This document shows, one piece after another, positions 44,447 through 61,800 of a DNA stretch of 64,000 nt (position 1 is its first letter; each line of letters opens with the position of its first letter). Source of the DNA: Nigrospora sphaerica (Eukaryota > Ascomycota > Sordariomycetes > Amphisphaeriales > Apiosporaceae). The DNA is taken from positions 2,728,001 through 2,792,000 of the forward strand of contig JAGVVL010000001.1 in assembly GCA_018287875.1 (NCBI GenBank), given 5' to 3'. The notes below the pieces were generated by a model. The model did no database searches. It saw only the letters and a list, made by a program, of their open reading frames with translations, and was not told where the DNA came from. The position numbers and the translations under genes are program-made.

Positions 44447-45753
44447 CGCACGGCGCTGCGCGGTCCGTTGCGTGGCGCCGCGTCAGGATTTCCCGGTTGG
44501 GCAGGTCCAACTAGTACGATCCCCGTCATTGACATTGCGTACAATACGAATGAATAGCAGTAACCAAAAAACTAAGAGGGGGGAGAGGGGGGTGTTAATT
44601 AAGCAATAGAATACCGTTCTCGGCCGGGGGTCTGCGGACGAAAATACTCCGGCGCTCCCCGAAGGACACGGGAGTACGCGCATAACCTGCATACCTCTTG
44701 TACACAAAGGACATAAACCGGCCAGGTTCCAGCCCTCTTGTACCACGCACTGCCTTTAGACCCTAACATGAGCGGGCGACCGCCGAACCGCCTGCCGTCC
44801 CTCGCATTCCCCTCTCCTTGGAGCACCTCTTCCCTCACCACCCGGTCTGAACCTCCCCTCTCCCATCCCGACGTCTGGCGCTACCCCTCCCTGGTCCGCG
44901 TCTCTGGAGGAGAGCAGTTCCGGTGAATTTGGTGCTCCATCCCTCTCTCGCGGGGCACGGTGGCTACCCCCCGACGGGAGGGGGGAAACACTACCGCCGT
45001 AGTACCCAAGGGGGGGGACGACAAAGGTCGTGGGGGTTTCGGAAAGCGCTAGAGGAGGAGGGACGGAAAAGGCATGGGCTGGGACGAACCTTAAACGGAT
45101 CATACGATTTCCCTTATTCGGCCTGCTGTTTATCACCCCCGGGGGGTTGGGCAGTAATCTTATTACGGCCTGAACCGACGCCACAGGCAGGCAAAACTTG
45201 CCGGCCGGAATCAGCTTGTCGAAAAATTGAAGGCTCGCGTTTCTTCTTCCCGCCGCCGCCGCGCTCTTTGCACCGTGGGCGCGGATCGTCACAATCCAGT
45301 CCGAGCCCACCGGGAGGGTCCCGCCAACAGGATCTCGCAAGTCTCTATTCCCGATGCGCGGGTTACCTTCTCCTCCCCCCCTTTTCTATTGGCTCCTCTC
45401 TCCTCTCCCTCCCACTCCCGAACAGAGGCCCCGCCCGGCTCTTGTGGCCGGGCGCTCCCTCAGGACAGACTCGCCTCCGCTTTCCCTTCCCAATGAAAAG
45501 CCCGACCCCCGCCGTAGGAGCCCTTCCTTACTTCTCTAGTTCGCGGCGTGACTTACGAAGACGGTGCCGCGGGATGCAGGCTGGCTACGTCAAGGGGCAC
45601 TATTGGACGGCTCGGCGGCTTCGGAGGCTTAAACATGAGCGAGGCTCCGTCAGGTCGCATACGCGCCAGCCGTAGTGTCTGCGGGAGAATAACAAGCCAA
45701 GACGACCCCCCCCGGATTGGGAAACTTCCCTGCCTCCTCTCTTGTCGAGGGGG

Positions 45754-45756
<3 letters not shown>

Positions 45757-45798
<42 letters not shown>
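45757..45798. repeat. (GA)n microsatellite
   Basis: About 20 uninterrupted GA units, preceded by a G-rich run. Confidence 0.92.
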
Positions 45799-45801
<3 letters not shown>

Positions 45802-46900
45802 GTGTATGTGTGGCTCCGACAGCTTTGGACCGCCTGCGCTTCCCGTCGGGCGGAGTTCTCTCCCAGGCCGGCCCGGCTGAGTAGATAGCAAGATTCCCGC
45901 CCGCGTTATCTTGCCTCGTCTTTCAGTGGTGGAATTCAGGTGCATTACGAGGCTACACGACGAGGCGCAGTTGCCGGCCGGCCTCGAAACGGCCCCGCTC
46001 TTGTTACAACCGGGGGGGGTGCTGGGGCGTCTTCGGCGACGACGGTCTGGCAGTTCGCAGGGAAGGGAGAGGACGCCAAGGGACGGGAACCGTTGCACCG
46101 GGTTTTGTCCTGAGGCGGTTTTCCCAGAGCGCGTCACCCAGGCCGGCGTCCCCTACATATCCCCGGGGGGAAAGGGGGCCTTGCCCGCTTGACTCGTAGT
46201 AGGCCATGGCGCAGGCATCACGGCTAGTCAGGACGGGGCCAGGGGGCTGGTAGGAAAGGCGCCACAGGGGCCGGGGGAGGTCGTCGAACTTAAACGGCGG
46301 GAAATTCTTGGGAGGGGCCGGTTGCCTGCCCATACTCAGAACATACTGCCCCGTTCCTCGCCCGCCGAGTTGGGAATTGCCCCGAAATGCAAAGCCCACC
46401 ACCCCGTGTATCCAGCCTGCCGGGTTCGAAAGCCCCGAAACGCCCAGCTTGCCCTTTCGGCCGATTCAGCTTCTTCCGCCGCGGCTTGGCCCTCTCCGGT
46501 TCCTCACCGTTGTCGCCCTTGTTGGCAACACGCATGCTGCCGCTGCGTGTCCGTCACCTACTGACGAAAACCCATGGTACCCTTCCCGAGCTAGGGCCGA
46601 TTTCGAGTTCCTCCCATGCCAGATTCCACACAGCACCGAGGTAATTTACTGGATTGTTCCGCGTGCCAGGTCCCCCATGGCATTTGCCCTGGTGAGAACG
46701 AAGGTTGCCGCTTTGCTGCTGGGAACTGCATTAGTTCTGTTCGCCTCGTCGCCTCGGCGGGCCTTTAACTTCCCGCCTACGTCTGCGGGTGCGGAAGTAT
46801 GCTTTCGAAAAGTCCGGATGGCGTTAGCACGGCCGAAGGAGCACAGAGTAAGGGACCAAGAGATCGGACCACTTTCCAGTATCCCCCGACGACCTAGGTA

Positions 46901-49900
46901 GTCTATCGACGGCCTGGCCTCCTTTGAGCCCCATGCTAGCAGATTTGGGAAGTGCGTGCTCTAGTCAAGAGGTTGGTCTAGAAAGCTGATTGGCGGTTGG
47001 CATTTTAACTTTAGAGGCCCAAGTGCACATACGCCATACAAGGAAGACGGCACCGGGCCGTAGCGAACGCTACTATTGAGAGGTGCCGCTTGAGGATCAA
47101 ATGTACAGTGGGCTCGCTGAGATTCGTGTTTCCTGTGCCGATTGGGTACTGGTTAAACACTTTCATCTAGCTCCACGACTGAATAAAACACCCCCAACCA
47201 TCGAGCCTTTCTGCTGCTTGGCCGTCTTTAAGGGGGGCTCCTGTCAGAGAAGCGTGTGTGAGACGTTCGGAACCCAGGAAGGGTCTAAGGGAAAGGGCTC
47301 GAGCGTGAAGGACCTGCATGCAAGGGGGCTAGAACGCGAGGGAAGGAGAGGAGAGCTAAGGATCACTAGACCATTTATTGAGCCCTCGACAGTAGGATGC
47401 AGAGAAGTCCCCGTGTCTTTCCGTGTCTCGATTCATAATCCTCTGACAGCCACCAGCCGTTGATACTCGACGCTCGCTAATGGAGAGGGTGGGCGTACTA
47501 TTTTTGATATCCCGGGAATACTTGTACCAGAGATAGCTGCGCGCCCTGATCATGGTGTGATGGGTCTCAGAGTAAGTAGACGGTAGGTAATACGTAGCTA
47601 GAGTTCAAAGTCGACTACCCTATATGAGTTCCTGCTATTGCTCGGTGATATAATTTCGTCCCATGGTCCTTGTTCATAAACCACTTACTTTAGCCAATAA
47701 AGCCAAGTAACGTTTACAAGGCCTAAAAGTAATAAAGAAATAACAACCCAAAAAGGGGCCAAGGCGGCGGATGGAGCAGAAGTAAATGCTTGCGGCCATT
47801 ACGACCAAGTTACTGGTAACAACGAGATAAATACACGCCGGCAGCAAAAATACTATCGTCTCCCTGAGGATGAATGAAGAGGAGCACCACCCGGTGAGGG
47901 CGCCAGTGGTCGAACGTGATAAACCAACCCCCTTGGTCGCGTCACAACCTGCCTGTCCTTTTTCTGAGCATCCATCCCGCGGCTGTATCATTCCCATGGG
48001 TCCAACCCATTCAAAGCTTTCATTCTGTACCCACGAGTGATAATGTACACTCCGCAAGCCGGATAGGGGGAGAGGTATTTTATTATACCTTTCACTTGGT
48101 CTCAAGGTGAACCAGACTACCAGGGAGCTGGGAAGGTGGATCGAGGGAAATAAAAAAGAGTGGCCCAGGGATGTACATGTTCCACGAATTTTGACGGGAA
48201 TCTCCACGGTCCTTCATAAGCCCGCGAGATATTAGCGATCCCGTCGTGAGGGAAATTCTGCCGAGCAGTGAAGTAACCCTAGGCCTGGAATACCGGACGC
48301 AGCCCTGAAGAGGGTTTGATAGATGAGTAGCGGAGCCTCGGATGTTCAGGATGCACTAAATACAAGCCTTGTCGTCTAGTTCTCTCGGGCCCCGGGCGAT
48401 TGTCTCGCCTGCGCGGGGTCGATGTTTCGAGATCGGATGACGGACGAGTTATAAGCCGCCCAAGACATGATCCAAGCATGTCCAGGCCCTCCTTTGGAAG
48501 CCTAGCTTGCTACGTATGTCACACCCGGTACAGCCGTTCTCTTGTCACTGTCGGAATCCTATCTCACTACGCATGGCACGCCCCGCATCGTCGCCCTCTG
48601 CCACTGTGGGCAATACGACAGCATCCACGACAGAAAAGGCCGAGGCCCGTTGAGGGGACGTAAACAAACTCTCAGCTCGCACCTTTGTTTGACGAAGCGG
48701 TTCCTCTGGTTCCCGTTGGTGCTGCCACTCGTTCATCTCCAACCTCCCGTGGGCCCAAAAGACGGCGCCGTGTGGATTCCACCATGTGGACGGCGAGGCT
48801 CTGGCGGGCTGACCTTGCCGGGAGATGACTTCCCGTAGCCCGGCCCGGCCCGGTCCGACTGTCAGCGGAATCGAATCAAGCCAGGAGAAGCAACGGCCAA
48901 GTGGGATGTGCTGCCAGAGACAAGGCGGCTTTGGTGAGGACACTGCTCCGGCCCTGATGAGGCTGGTTCGTCGCAACCACGCATACCCGGAGTGGCTGGT
49001 GGCGCAGGGAGGGCGTCCAACGACACGCTGGGACTGGCTCTTTGGGCCGTCCATCCCAACCAACCGTCTTGCTTGGGGAGTGACGGTTGGGGGTCCGGAC
49101 CGACAAGCTGTTTTCAGCCACAATCCGGTTGGTTAATGTGCTGATGTCAGCAAATTCGCGAAAGCTTGAAGCCCAGCCGTCGACGAGGGCCGACGGTGAA
49201 ATGGAGAGTTTCTGTTGGGAACAAGTCAATGCCCGGACATGTCAAGTTGAATTCCAAAGGTTAGTGTTTCCGTCCCGTCCCGCTTCGGTCCGTCAAGCCG
49301 GGGCGTGTTGCTGCCCGTTTTCGTCGAGGGTGGACGACGGAAACCACGAGCCAACGCCGTTCGCATGGCGGCCCTCAGTACTACTGTAGCTGCAGGCCCG
49401 TCTCCATGAGTTTCGCCCAACACTGGCGCACGTATAATATAGACGCCTTTTTCTTCCCTCATACGGATCAGGTAGGGGGTGCAGCTAGTGTTGGACCTGG
49501 GATTGTCGCACCGCGTCGCTCGCTTGGCTCCTCAAGTTCGCACAGCTGCCCAGGTGCGCACAGCTTCCCCCCTCCCAAAACCGGCGCTTCACCGCAAGTG
49601 CGATGGAGCGAGCAGGGGTAGCTTGCCCGACGCCGGCACCCGCAATAGATTCGCTAACGGCGGCGGGAACTCCCCCAACGTTGAGCCGACGAGCTTCCCT
49701 TTGCCCGGTCATGAACGGGGTCACGATTACACTCGCAAAAAAGAACTTGCGTCGCTCGAGTCAGGGCCCGGGAAGGACCAGATCCTTCAGAACCCTAAGG
49801 CTGCTAGCCAGTGTTGACAAGCTCCCTCCCCGGACAACGGTTTTTGTGATAGCTCCCCACCCCCCCCCCCCCCCAAAAAAAAAGGCCGAGAGTCCACAGG

Positions 49901-52320
49901 AGCTTCTCAAGCTCCCTCCTGCGGGCTCTCCATTGTCAAGCTGGCCGCCCGGGGGGGGGTCGGGTCAGCTCGTCGGGGAGCAAAAGTCGGCATGGGATGG
50001 GAATGGCCCAATCGCTGGTTGGAAGCAATTGTCTATAAAAATACAAAGTAGCCCGTCTCGCCCCCCGTCCCCCCTTCCCCCCGGAACGCACGCCAAGCGC
50101 GGTACGCACTTTACCCAAAGATGACCCGACCGTGACGTTGCCGGGCGCTAAAAAAGTTTGCGTCGGACGCCAGAAACCCCAAAAGCATGTCGGCGTGCAG
50201 TGAGAAGGAACGGACGCGTTGTCCCAGGACGCCGAGTCAGATTTCGGCACCGGTCGCTGTCATCGGAAATTTGGTGGAAGCTGAACCAGCCCGTCTTTGG
50301 TGGGGGAGAAGACGGAGCAGTCGGGACTCGTGTGTAATGGAGTTGCCCGGGGAACGCAATTCAATCCCCCATGGGGGCCTTTTCTCACCGCGATGGGCAA
50401 TTCAAGCACTTACCTTGCCGCTGCTGTTTGCTGCCAAGAGCGCATGCCCATGGGACCGGCCGGCGGGGAGTTGCATACAGTATTTCCCCCCTTGCACGCG
50501 GTTTAAAAGCGAGGTACTACCTAAAAACCTCCTTTTGCGAAAGCTTGACCGGTTTCCCGCGAGCCGAGCGACCAGTCTCGCTTGAGGCTCTGATGGGGGA
50601 ATGCAGGGCACCTTGCAGCTGGCACGCAATGCAATGCTGCAGCTTTGCGTCACCCGCGATTCAGGCCACGGTCGCGAGTGGCTGGGAAGCCAAGCGAAAA
50701 CTCTTCCAAAGCCGAGACCGCCCCACTGGCGCCTTGACTTCAAGCCTCCGTCACTCGCTCCTGCGTCTCCCACGAGCCTCCCACCTGACCCCGATTGGCG
50801 ACCGTTGGCCGGCTCGTTGCGACGAGAGGGGATGAAAGTTCTCATTCTCCTTCGCTCTTGAGCTCACTGTTTGTCTGCCTCGATCCCGGCAATCCTCCTC
50901 ACTTAGGAGAGTATCGCCCGCCTCCGAGGAGTCCTGGGGGTTTGTGGCCTGTTTCTGATGCCGGCTTCCGATTCGTCCTGTCCGGTCGGGGGTGTTGCTC
51001 TTGGCTCCAACTCAATGCCGGAGAAGCAGGACGGTCCGAGGGGGCGCTCGCTCGCATCGGTACCGGAGGCGGGGGGCCACGGCCCTCTCAACACTATGGC
51101 CTCATTTGAACATCGGGGTTCGTCGTCGGTGTTTCGGCCTGCTGGCTGGCAGTACTGGGCCCCAAATTGGAGCCAAGCTCGCCAGTACAGAGGAATGGGG
51201 GACGGTGCTCTTTATACCCTATGCTCACCTCCTCTCCCTTCCTTCAATCGCTCCACCACGTGTCTAGGAAATGCTGACGTTCTTGATGCCAAGTGGGGGG
51301 CGGTATAGTGGGGGTCGTGCGCCCAGTACTTTGATTTTTCCGCCCTTCCCATGCTATCAGATCCAGCTTGTACCTCTCTATAGCTCGGCTGCCCGCCCAA
51401 CGAGTCTTGTGGTCCAACGGGCTGGTTGTGTCCTTGCCCCGTAGTTCCGCCGTCGTGGCTGAATCCGCGTTGGAGCCGGTAAAGAGGTAGTGAGGGTGTA
51501 GGTAGGTAGGTAGCAGCCCCAAACTGCGTGCGCTGCGATCGGCTCTCGCCCAAAGGTGTCGGGGGGCCGGCAAAGCAAATTTATGGCCTCCTAAAAAGCC
51601 TCAGGTTGAAACCCCCCCAGCGCATGTACGGAGTACTGCTGGATGGTAAAAAGAAGCACGACGATGGCGTAGGTACCTCCCGCTCCGGCTTACTTCCGAA
51701 TCGACCCGACCCCCCCTGCCCATGACCAAAATGCCTTCAGCCTTGTCTTGTTTGGGCAGTTTCCTGCAAATTTTCTCGCGAGCTTGGATCGTCGCCGGGC
51801 CCACGCACGCCGTCGGTTGGTTGTGGGCTCTCAGATATTCGCTGCCGTCTCTTTGCTGGCCCAACTTGGCTCTGAGGCGAGTTCTTGTTGTGAATCCGTC
51901 CGTCCCTAGTAGAGTCTCCCACCCAGTTAGTTGCCCAGTGTCCCTGCTGCTGCTGCTGCTGCTGCTTGGCCTCGCAGCTCTCCCACCCTCGCCCAGCCAG
52001 CCAAAAAAAATGCCCGCCAGTCCGTCAGGAAGTACCTCCCCGGCCTCCTCCCACGCCGCCGTGGCCCGTCCCTACACCCAGACCGAAGTGAATCCCTCCC
52101 ACTCCTATACATTGCCCGTACCGCCAGCAACCCGGTCCACTTTCCCTCCCCTTCGGCTCAGCTGTTCCTCCGTCCACCTGTTCTTCTGGCCCTTTTGGAG
52201 CTCGCCCTTCTTCCTTTCTTCCCACTCCCACCCCGTCGAGCAAGCTCCCAATCCATCCCCATCCAACCTCCAGCAACCTTCCATCACCTCTCCCCTCAAA
52301 CCACATCCCCATCCATCACA
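46901..52320. other. Long tract with no recognised gene, part 2
   Basis: No protein or RNA gene recognised. The part from 48.5 to 51.7 kb is GC-richer with C and A homopolymers (C16 then A10 near 49859). The last 400 bp are very pyrimidine-rich with a CTG run (51947-51966) and should contain the promoter and 5' UTR of atp9, which is highly expressed in fungi. Confidence 0.4.
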
Positions 52321-56405
<4,085 letters not shown>

Positions 56406-56476
56406 GCATTAGTGGTTTAGTGGTAAAATCCATCGTTGCCATCGATGGGCCCCGCGTTCGATTCGCGGCTAATGCA
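56406..56476 (+). tRNA. tRNA-Gly (anticodon GCC)
   Basis: A 71-nt cloverleaf without intron. The acceptor stem GCATTAG (56406-56412) pairs fully with CTAATGC (56469-56475), discriminator A at 56476. The D arm contains the A-box TGGTTTAGTGG. The anticodon arm is CATCG-TTGCCAT-CGATG with anticodon GCC. The T arm is CCGCG-TTCGATT-CGCGG and serves as B-box. It reads glycine codons GGC and GGU. Confidence 0.96.
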
Positions 56477-56901
56477 TCCTACATCACGAGTTTCCCATCT
56501 TCCGGAACTTCACTTTTTGTCGCTTTTTGGACTTCCCGCGTAAGGATTTCGCGCTATGCTTGGTTCGTGAGATAGAAAACTGAGGTCCTCTCTTCTTGTC
56601 CATTTCCTGAACAAGGCCGTTGGCAGCACCCGTCTTCACCACTCCTGAGCTCATGAAATAACACCGACCGGAAACAGGGCCGTAATTCAACAATGACGAT
56701 TGGACTCTTCATATTATTTTGCACTTGTCCGTTTTTGAGCGGCGACACGGTTGGAACCTTCCCAAGCGGCCGGTATGCTGAGAAGCACTAAGCTACGGCC
56801 ACCGTCAAAAACCCATACGAAGTGTCTGTCATATGTACGTGTCTATGGACTCTACAAATGGATGTGCCATAGTGGTACTGGAAGCCGTGGCGGTTTAATG
56901 C
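56477..56901. other. Short intergenic stretch behind tRNA-Gly
   Basis: It separates the tRNA from the 3' end of the MFS gene. On the minus strand around 56805-56737 there are words resembling tRNA A and B boxes, but no cloverleaf closes. No other feature is visible. Confidence 0.4.
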
Positions 56902-58660
56902 TCACGGTTTCTTGGCCAGTTTGGACCTCGAGCGGATTCGTTCGCCAAAGAAGTAGAGGATATATACCAGCGCGACGATACCAAAAGAGATGAAGCCAAG
57001 GACGGCCATGGCCCACTTGGCTCCGAGGTTGGCAAACATGACAATGCCTAGTTGGGACGTTAGCGAATTCGTTGGCCCTGGGCCGCCCGGGACCCGACTT
57101 ACCAATGTGGCAACAGCCGGCAGCGAAAACAAACGACGGGATCAGGAAGGCCGCAATGGCCGAGGCCGCGACGTTGGTGTAGGTGTCGGCGATGTAGTTC
57201 AGCATGCTGAGCCACAGCAGCGGGTCGACGACGCCCAGCAGGCCGCCGGCAACCACGGGCGACCAAAAGGACACGCTGCCGTCGCAGGTGAAGGCGAACC
57301 ACAGCAGTGAGATGGGGAATCCCCAAACGCCGACGAGCGAGGTAATGAACCGGGCCTCGGGGCGACCAGTGCCGCCGTTCCGTTGCCGATCGCGGTGGTA
57401 GAACCACGTCTGCACGGGCACGAAGCAGAACATGATGGTTACTCCCACGACGAAGTTGAGATATGTCAGGTCGGCATTGAGGGGTCTGTGCGGAAGATTG
57501 GTCAGATACGCACTGTTCATTCCTGTCAAGCCGGAATCAAGCGCGGGTTACTTACGACAGATGGTTGTTGACCTCGAACACCTCAAAGACGCCGTCGAGG
57601 TACAGGAAAAGCAGACCGTAGGCGAACCCGTTGTAGATGCCCAGGAACACAACGATGGGTTCCGTCAACATAATGCGGAAGGCCATCGAGGCGACGAAGC
57701 GCATCTCGCGCAAAACGTCGACATGTTCCTCCATTTGGGCCTCCATGACGGCGATGTCGGCCGGGTCGGACGTCTCCTGCTTCTTGACGGCCCGGCTGAT
57801 GACGATGCGGGGAAGTGTCTCCGGGATAAAGCACATGATGACCGCGAAGACGGCGGCGACGATGACACTAAGGCCGGGTCAGCGACGCACGGGTGGAGGG
57901 AAGGCTTCCATTCGAAGCGAGGAGAGCCGGCCGCTTACTTGATCCAGAAAATCCACGGCAGTCCCAGGCTGGGGTTCGAGGCGATCAGCTGGCCTATGGG
58001 CGAGCCGATGCTGGGGCCAGTGTTCGCACACATGACGAAGAGGGCCATGGGCTGGCCGGCGCCGTCCAAGCTGCCGAAGAGGTCGGCAATGGTTCCGGCG
58101 ACGTTGGAGACGGCGGTACTGCCGGCGATGCCGCAGAGGAGTTGGAAAATGATCAGCATGGGCAGGTTGTATGCCAATGCGGTCCCAATGTTGAGAACGG
58201 CGTAGACGGCGATGGAGACGACGTAGACCCATTTCCGGCCTCCGATGTCACTGTTTGGTTCAGGTGAGAGGTGGCCTTCCAGGGTGACGGTACCCTTCTC
58301 TCATGAGCGAGGCAAGACATACGATAGGGGACCCAGAAAGGCTGGCCCAACAGCCGTTCCCACGATGAACATGCTTTGGCCAAGGGCCACGATCTGGGAC
58401 GAGGCGCCATACTGCTCCTGGACCAGGTACTCGGCGCTGACAAACGAGGTCGTCGTCAGGGTGATGAAGGTCTGCAGGGCGCAGTAGACGGAAATGATGA
58501 GCCACTTCTTCCACGCGTTCCAGTGGATGGGATGGGCCGCCTCGCCCGTGTCGATGCGCTGGAGCGACGACAGGGCGGCCTCGTCGTGGGACCTCTGCTT
58601 CTGAGCCGACTCCTCATCCGACGGCGGCAGCATGGTGTCCTCCTTGGCCTCTAGGCCCAT
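56902..58660 (-). CDS. MFS transporter, DHA1 drug/polyamine type
   Basis: Five exons: 58660-58323, 58250-57939, 57867-57556, 57485-57103 and 57047-56902 (TGA). The introns are 72, 71, 70 and 55 bp, and all phases close to give about 496 residues. A soluble N-terminus of about 50 residues precedes twelve predicted membrane segments. Motif A between segments 2 and 3 reads GPLSDIGGRKWVYV after splicing. Helix 5 contains GPSIGSPIGQLI, a motif C-like stretch found in antiporters. The central loop is charged (EAQMEEHVDVLREM). The C-terminus is basic (RIRSRSKLAKKP). The pattern fits plasma-membrane DHA1 transporters of the Tpo/Flr group that export drugs, polyamines or secondary metabolites; no biosynthetic genes are adjacent. 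An alternative start is ATG 58633. Confidence 0.92.
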
Positions 58661-58854
58661 GTTGGTTGACGGCTTGGTAGTACAGCGTCGTCTTTCGAGC
58701 CTCACTAGGGCGGGCGGGCGGGATGTTACGGGAACCGTTCCGAGTGGTCGAACACGACGAAGAGGCCGGTCACGCGACAGGAACACGTTACTGGGCACAT
58801 CTTGGGCTTTTTCTTCCTCCGGAAGAGGAAAAAAAGGGAACGACGCGCGGGCGC

Positions 58855-58862
58855 TTTATATA
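58855..58862 (-). promoter_or_regulatory. TATA box of the MFS transporter gene
   Basis: TATATAAA on the minus strand, about 195 bp in front of the ATG at 58660. No regulator site could be named. Confidence 0.55.
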
Positions 58863-61800
58863 CGGGCAGACGGCCTCGGCACGTCGCGGGGCGCGAGGCG
58901 AGACTGCGCGCTGCAAACTCTGCACGCCATTGAGTAATGACCCGTAATGAGCCCCCGTTATGACAGAGGCCATCTCCATCGGGGCAGTGGGAAGAGCCGG
59001 GCCAACGACCCTCGCCCTGTCGGGGTGGCCCCCACACTGAAAGGCGTCAGGGTCTCGGGATAAGCATTGCGCTGATCGCTTAGCGTGTGTCGAGTTGCCT
59101 CGTTTAGCCGTGCGAGACCGTGGCGAGGGCCGTCATGCGGTTGCGCTGCGTCGGCCGTGGCCGGCACGTCGCCGGCGGGTTACTATTTCTGTATGAAGCA
59201 CGGTCGAGACAATGCGTGGCCGACTCACTGCTCGCGTCTGGGAGCGCCCGCGGGAAGCGAGCATGCTCCGCGGGCCGCTGAAGAGCGCCGGGGACGCCAC
59301 CGTTAATGACTCCCGGCGGTCCCTGTACCCAGCAACCCCTCGAAAAGCGGACGGAGGAGGCTTCGGGGTGTTCAGGACCGCGTGGAGGTGGCAAGGTTTG
59401 GCGACGGGCAGAATTATTCCCATCCCCATTGGAATAGCTCCCCGGCTGCTCCAGAGCTCCCAGACCACCAAAAAGGTAGCATCGTGCGGGAAAGCGGCGG
59501 CGAAGTCTGTGCCCGAGCCAGAATGGAGATAATGGGTCGCCATCTCCCGGAGCGCCCACGCCAGTCGCCTTTTGCGTAGTGGCCAGTCGGTCCGACGTAC
59601 TGGGCAGTCGCGTCTCGTGCGTCGCCTGCCCCCCCCCCCCCCAAAGCTAGTTTGCGCCCGATTGTCGGCTACAGGGCGAGTGAGAGCCGAAGTCGTAGCT
59701 GACCACTGTAACAATGCCATTCCGTTACGTAGATCCTGTAGGTCAGTATCTACCTTACCTACCCTAGGTACCTACATGCCTACCTACTTAACCAGCTGCG
59801 TCCACGGTACACAGGCGCTGTTACTGACCGCTCTCTCCCACCAGCTTCAGCTCCCCTGCCTCACTGGCCAGACAAAAGGCGCATGGTTGGCCAATCTCGG
59901 CCCGATCCACCCAATCGTCCCTTGGCAATTGCGGCTCTGCCGAGGATGGAACTTGGCGTTAGGAAGAGGTATCCAAGGTGATGCGAGTGCATAGTCGTCG
60001 TAGCCCGTAGTCCTCAAGCTACCGCCTCTGCCGCGTCGTCTTCGCCGTGCCCCGACAAAGTGCCTCGAGGGTTTGCGCGCGGCGAGACGCTCAGGGCTGG
60101 CCTCCGGCGCGGGCTCTCGGCCGCGGGATCCGGCCCGCGCCTCGCTGGCAAGGTCGGCCCCCGAGAACTACAGAGGCCGACATGGGGTAGCCTCTGCCAA
60201 GGGCTGGATGGGATCATGCTATATTGCATTCCTCTCTTACGTGAGTTCATGGAGACGCAAGAATAGGGGTACGCACAGCGTCTTCCTAGCGACCCTCGGC
60301 GTCACGGCCAATAGCTTGACGTTGAGTTGGAAAAAACGCACCCGTTGCCGGATCGCCGGCAGCCGATGATCAGATCATGCGGGTGTCCCCCACGTCGGAA
60401 GCACCGTGGGACTCTGATGCGAACCTCTGAACGCTCATCCGAGTACCGGTTGCATCTCCGTAAGAATTGCCGGCAATTGCGGCTCCATTCGACGCGTTCG
60501 GCCCGCATCGGCAGCGATCCGGCTTTGGTGTTTCACCAGCATGCCGGGTATGAAGCCAGCGGCCTAGCGTTCCAAGAACGCGGTTCGTAGACGACTTAGC
60601 GACCTGATTCACAGCAGCATCGGGAGTCGATCAGAAGACGGCACGCTGTCCACCGCTCACTTGCCTGGACCGGTGGGCGTTCAGAGCGAACTCGCAGAAC
60701 TCAGGGATGCGGTGCCTGCTCGATTTACCTAGCTGATCAGAGAAGAACCCAACGCCCACCCGAAGTTACGGTTACCCGCGGGGCACCGCCGTCGATCTCT
60801 TGTATAACTGCCGTGCCGACCGTATCGGCGGGACTGCTTCCCCGCCGTGTCACCGTTGTTTCTGTGCGACCGCAACAAAGACCCCACGAGACGGCATGGC
60901 AGCGTCGTCGGGGAGGCGGTACTACGAACGGGTGGTAATGCTGAGTTCGAGAAGGGGAACCCGGCCCAACCGAGCCAACAACCACGGTAGGGAGTCCAAG
61001 CCGGGCGCAAAGAAGAAGCAGGTAATAAACAACAGACTCGTATATAGTCTGCAAGATGCTGGCAGAGGAACCCCGCAATGGTTTGGTCCGCTTGAATCGA
61101 CCCGTACCACCATCCGCGTACCCGACGAAACTCATCCGGACCGTCCCAACCACAACTATTTTCGGCCTCCGATCACCTCGAGCCTCATCCCCCCCTTTCG
61201 AATGAGATCTCGAGGCCTGTGGACTCACGCAAAACCACACTCCTCGGAGACACCCTCTCTCCTGCCTCTTACCTACATACCGCATCTATCATCGACGACG
61301 CCCCGCTTGGAGAGGGAGGCGGCGTCTCGCCACCCCGAGGACCCCCCGGACTTACTGGCACTGCCCGCTTCCGGCCCAAGGAGAGAAGTCAACGAGCGAA
61401 CCCGAGGGGAAGGAACTCGACCGGCCTTTTTCTTTCCCCGACGTTTGTGAGACGTTCCCACCTAGCCTCGTCGCCGCTCCTCTGTACGCGAAAGCGGTTT
61501 ACCTCTTGAATGTGACAGGGGCGAATTCTCGGCGGCGTTCCAACCCGCTCGCTCGCTTCACCCGTCTGCCCACGTTCCCCTCGATATCCAGCTCCGACTT
61601 CTTCGCCGAGAGGGTGACGAAGGACAACGCCTCCGGTAGGGGATGACGCTGCATGGTGAGCCGGGGTCGCCTTCGGCGGTCTAGTGCTCTGTTAAGGCGG
61701 TATCGTCCTTTGTTTTCCCTGGGGCCGCACCGTGGAATCGGTGCTTCGGAGCCGCTAAGGCCGATTGTGCCTCCAACCCACGTCGCGGAACCACACGCGT

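Larger units (their letters stand above)
41521..46900. other. Long tract with no recognised gene, part 1
   Basis: Frames up to 283 codons exist (for example 42188-43039, plus) but they start at non-ATG codons, overlap frames on the other strand and carry no domain or consistent composition. A 27-bp tandem duplication lies at 44393-44446 and a GA microsatellite at 45757. I see no tRNA or other RNA gene. Confidence 0.4.

Noticed and set aside
56737..56805. tRNA-like A and B box words on the minus strand (TAGCTTAGTGC and GGTTCCAACC)
   Set aside because: The acceptor stem does not pair and the B box deviates from GGTTCGANTCC, so no cloverleaf can be drawn.
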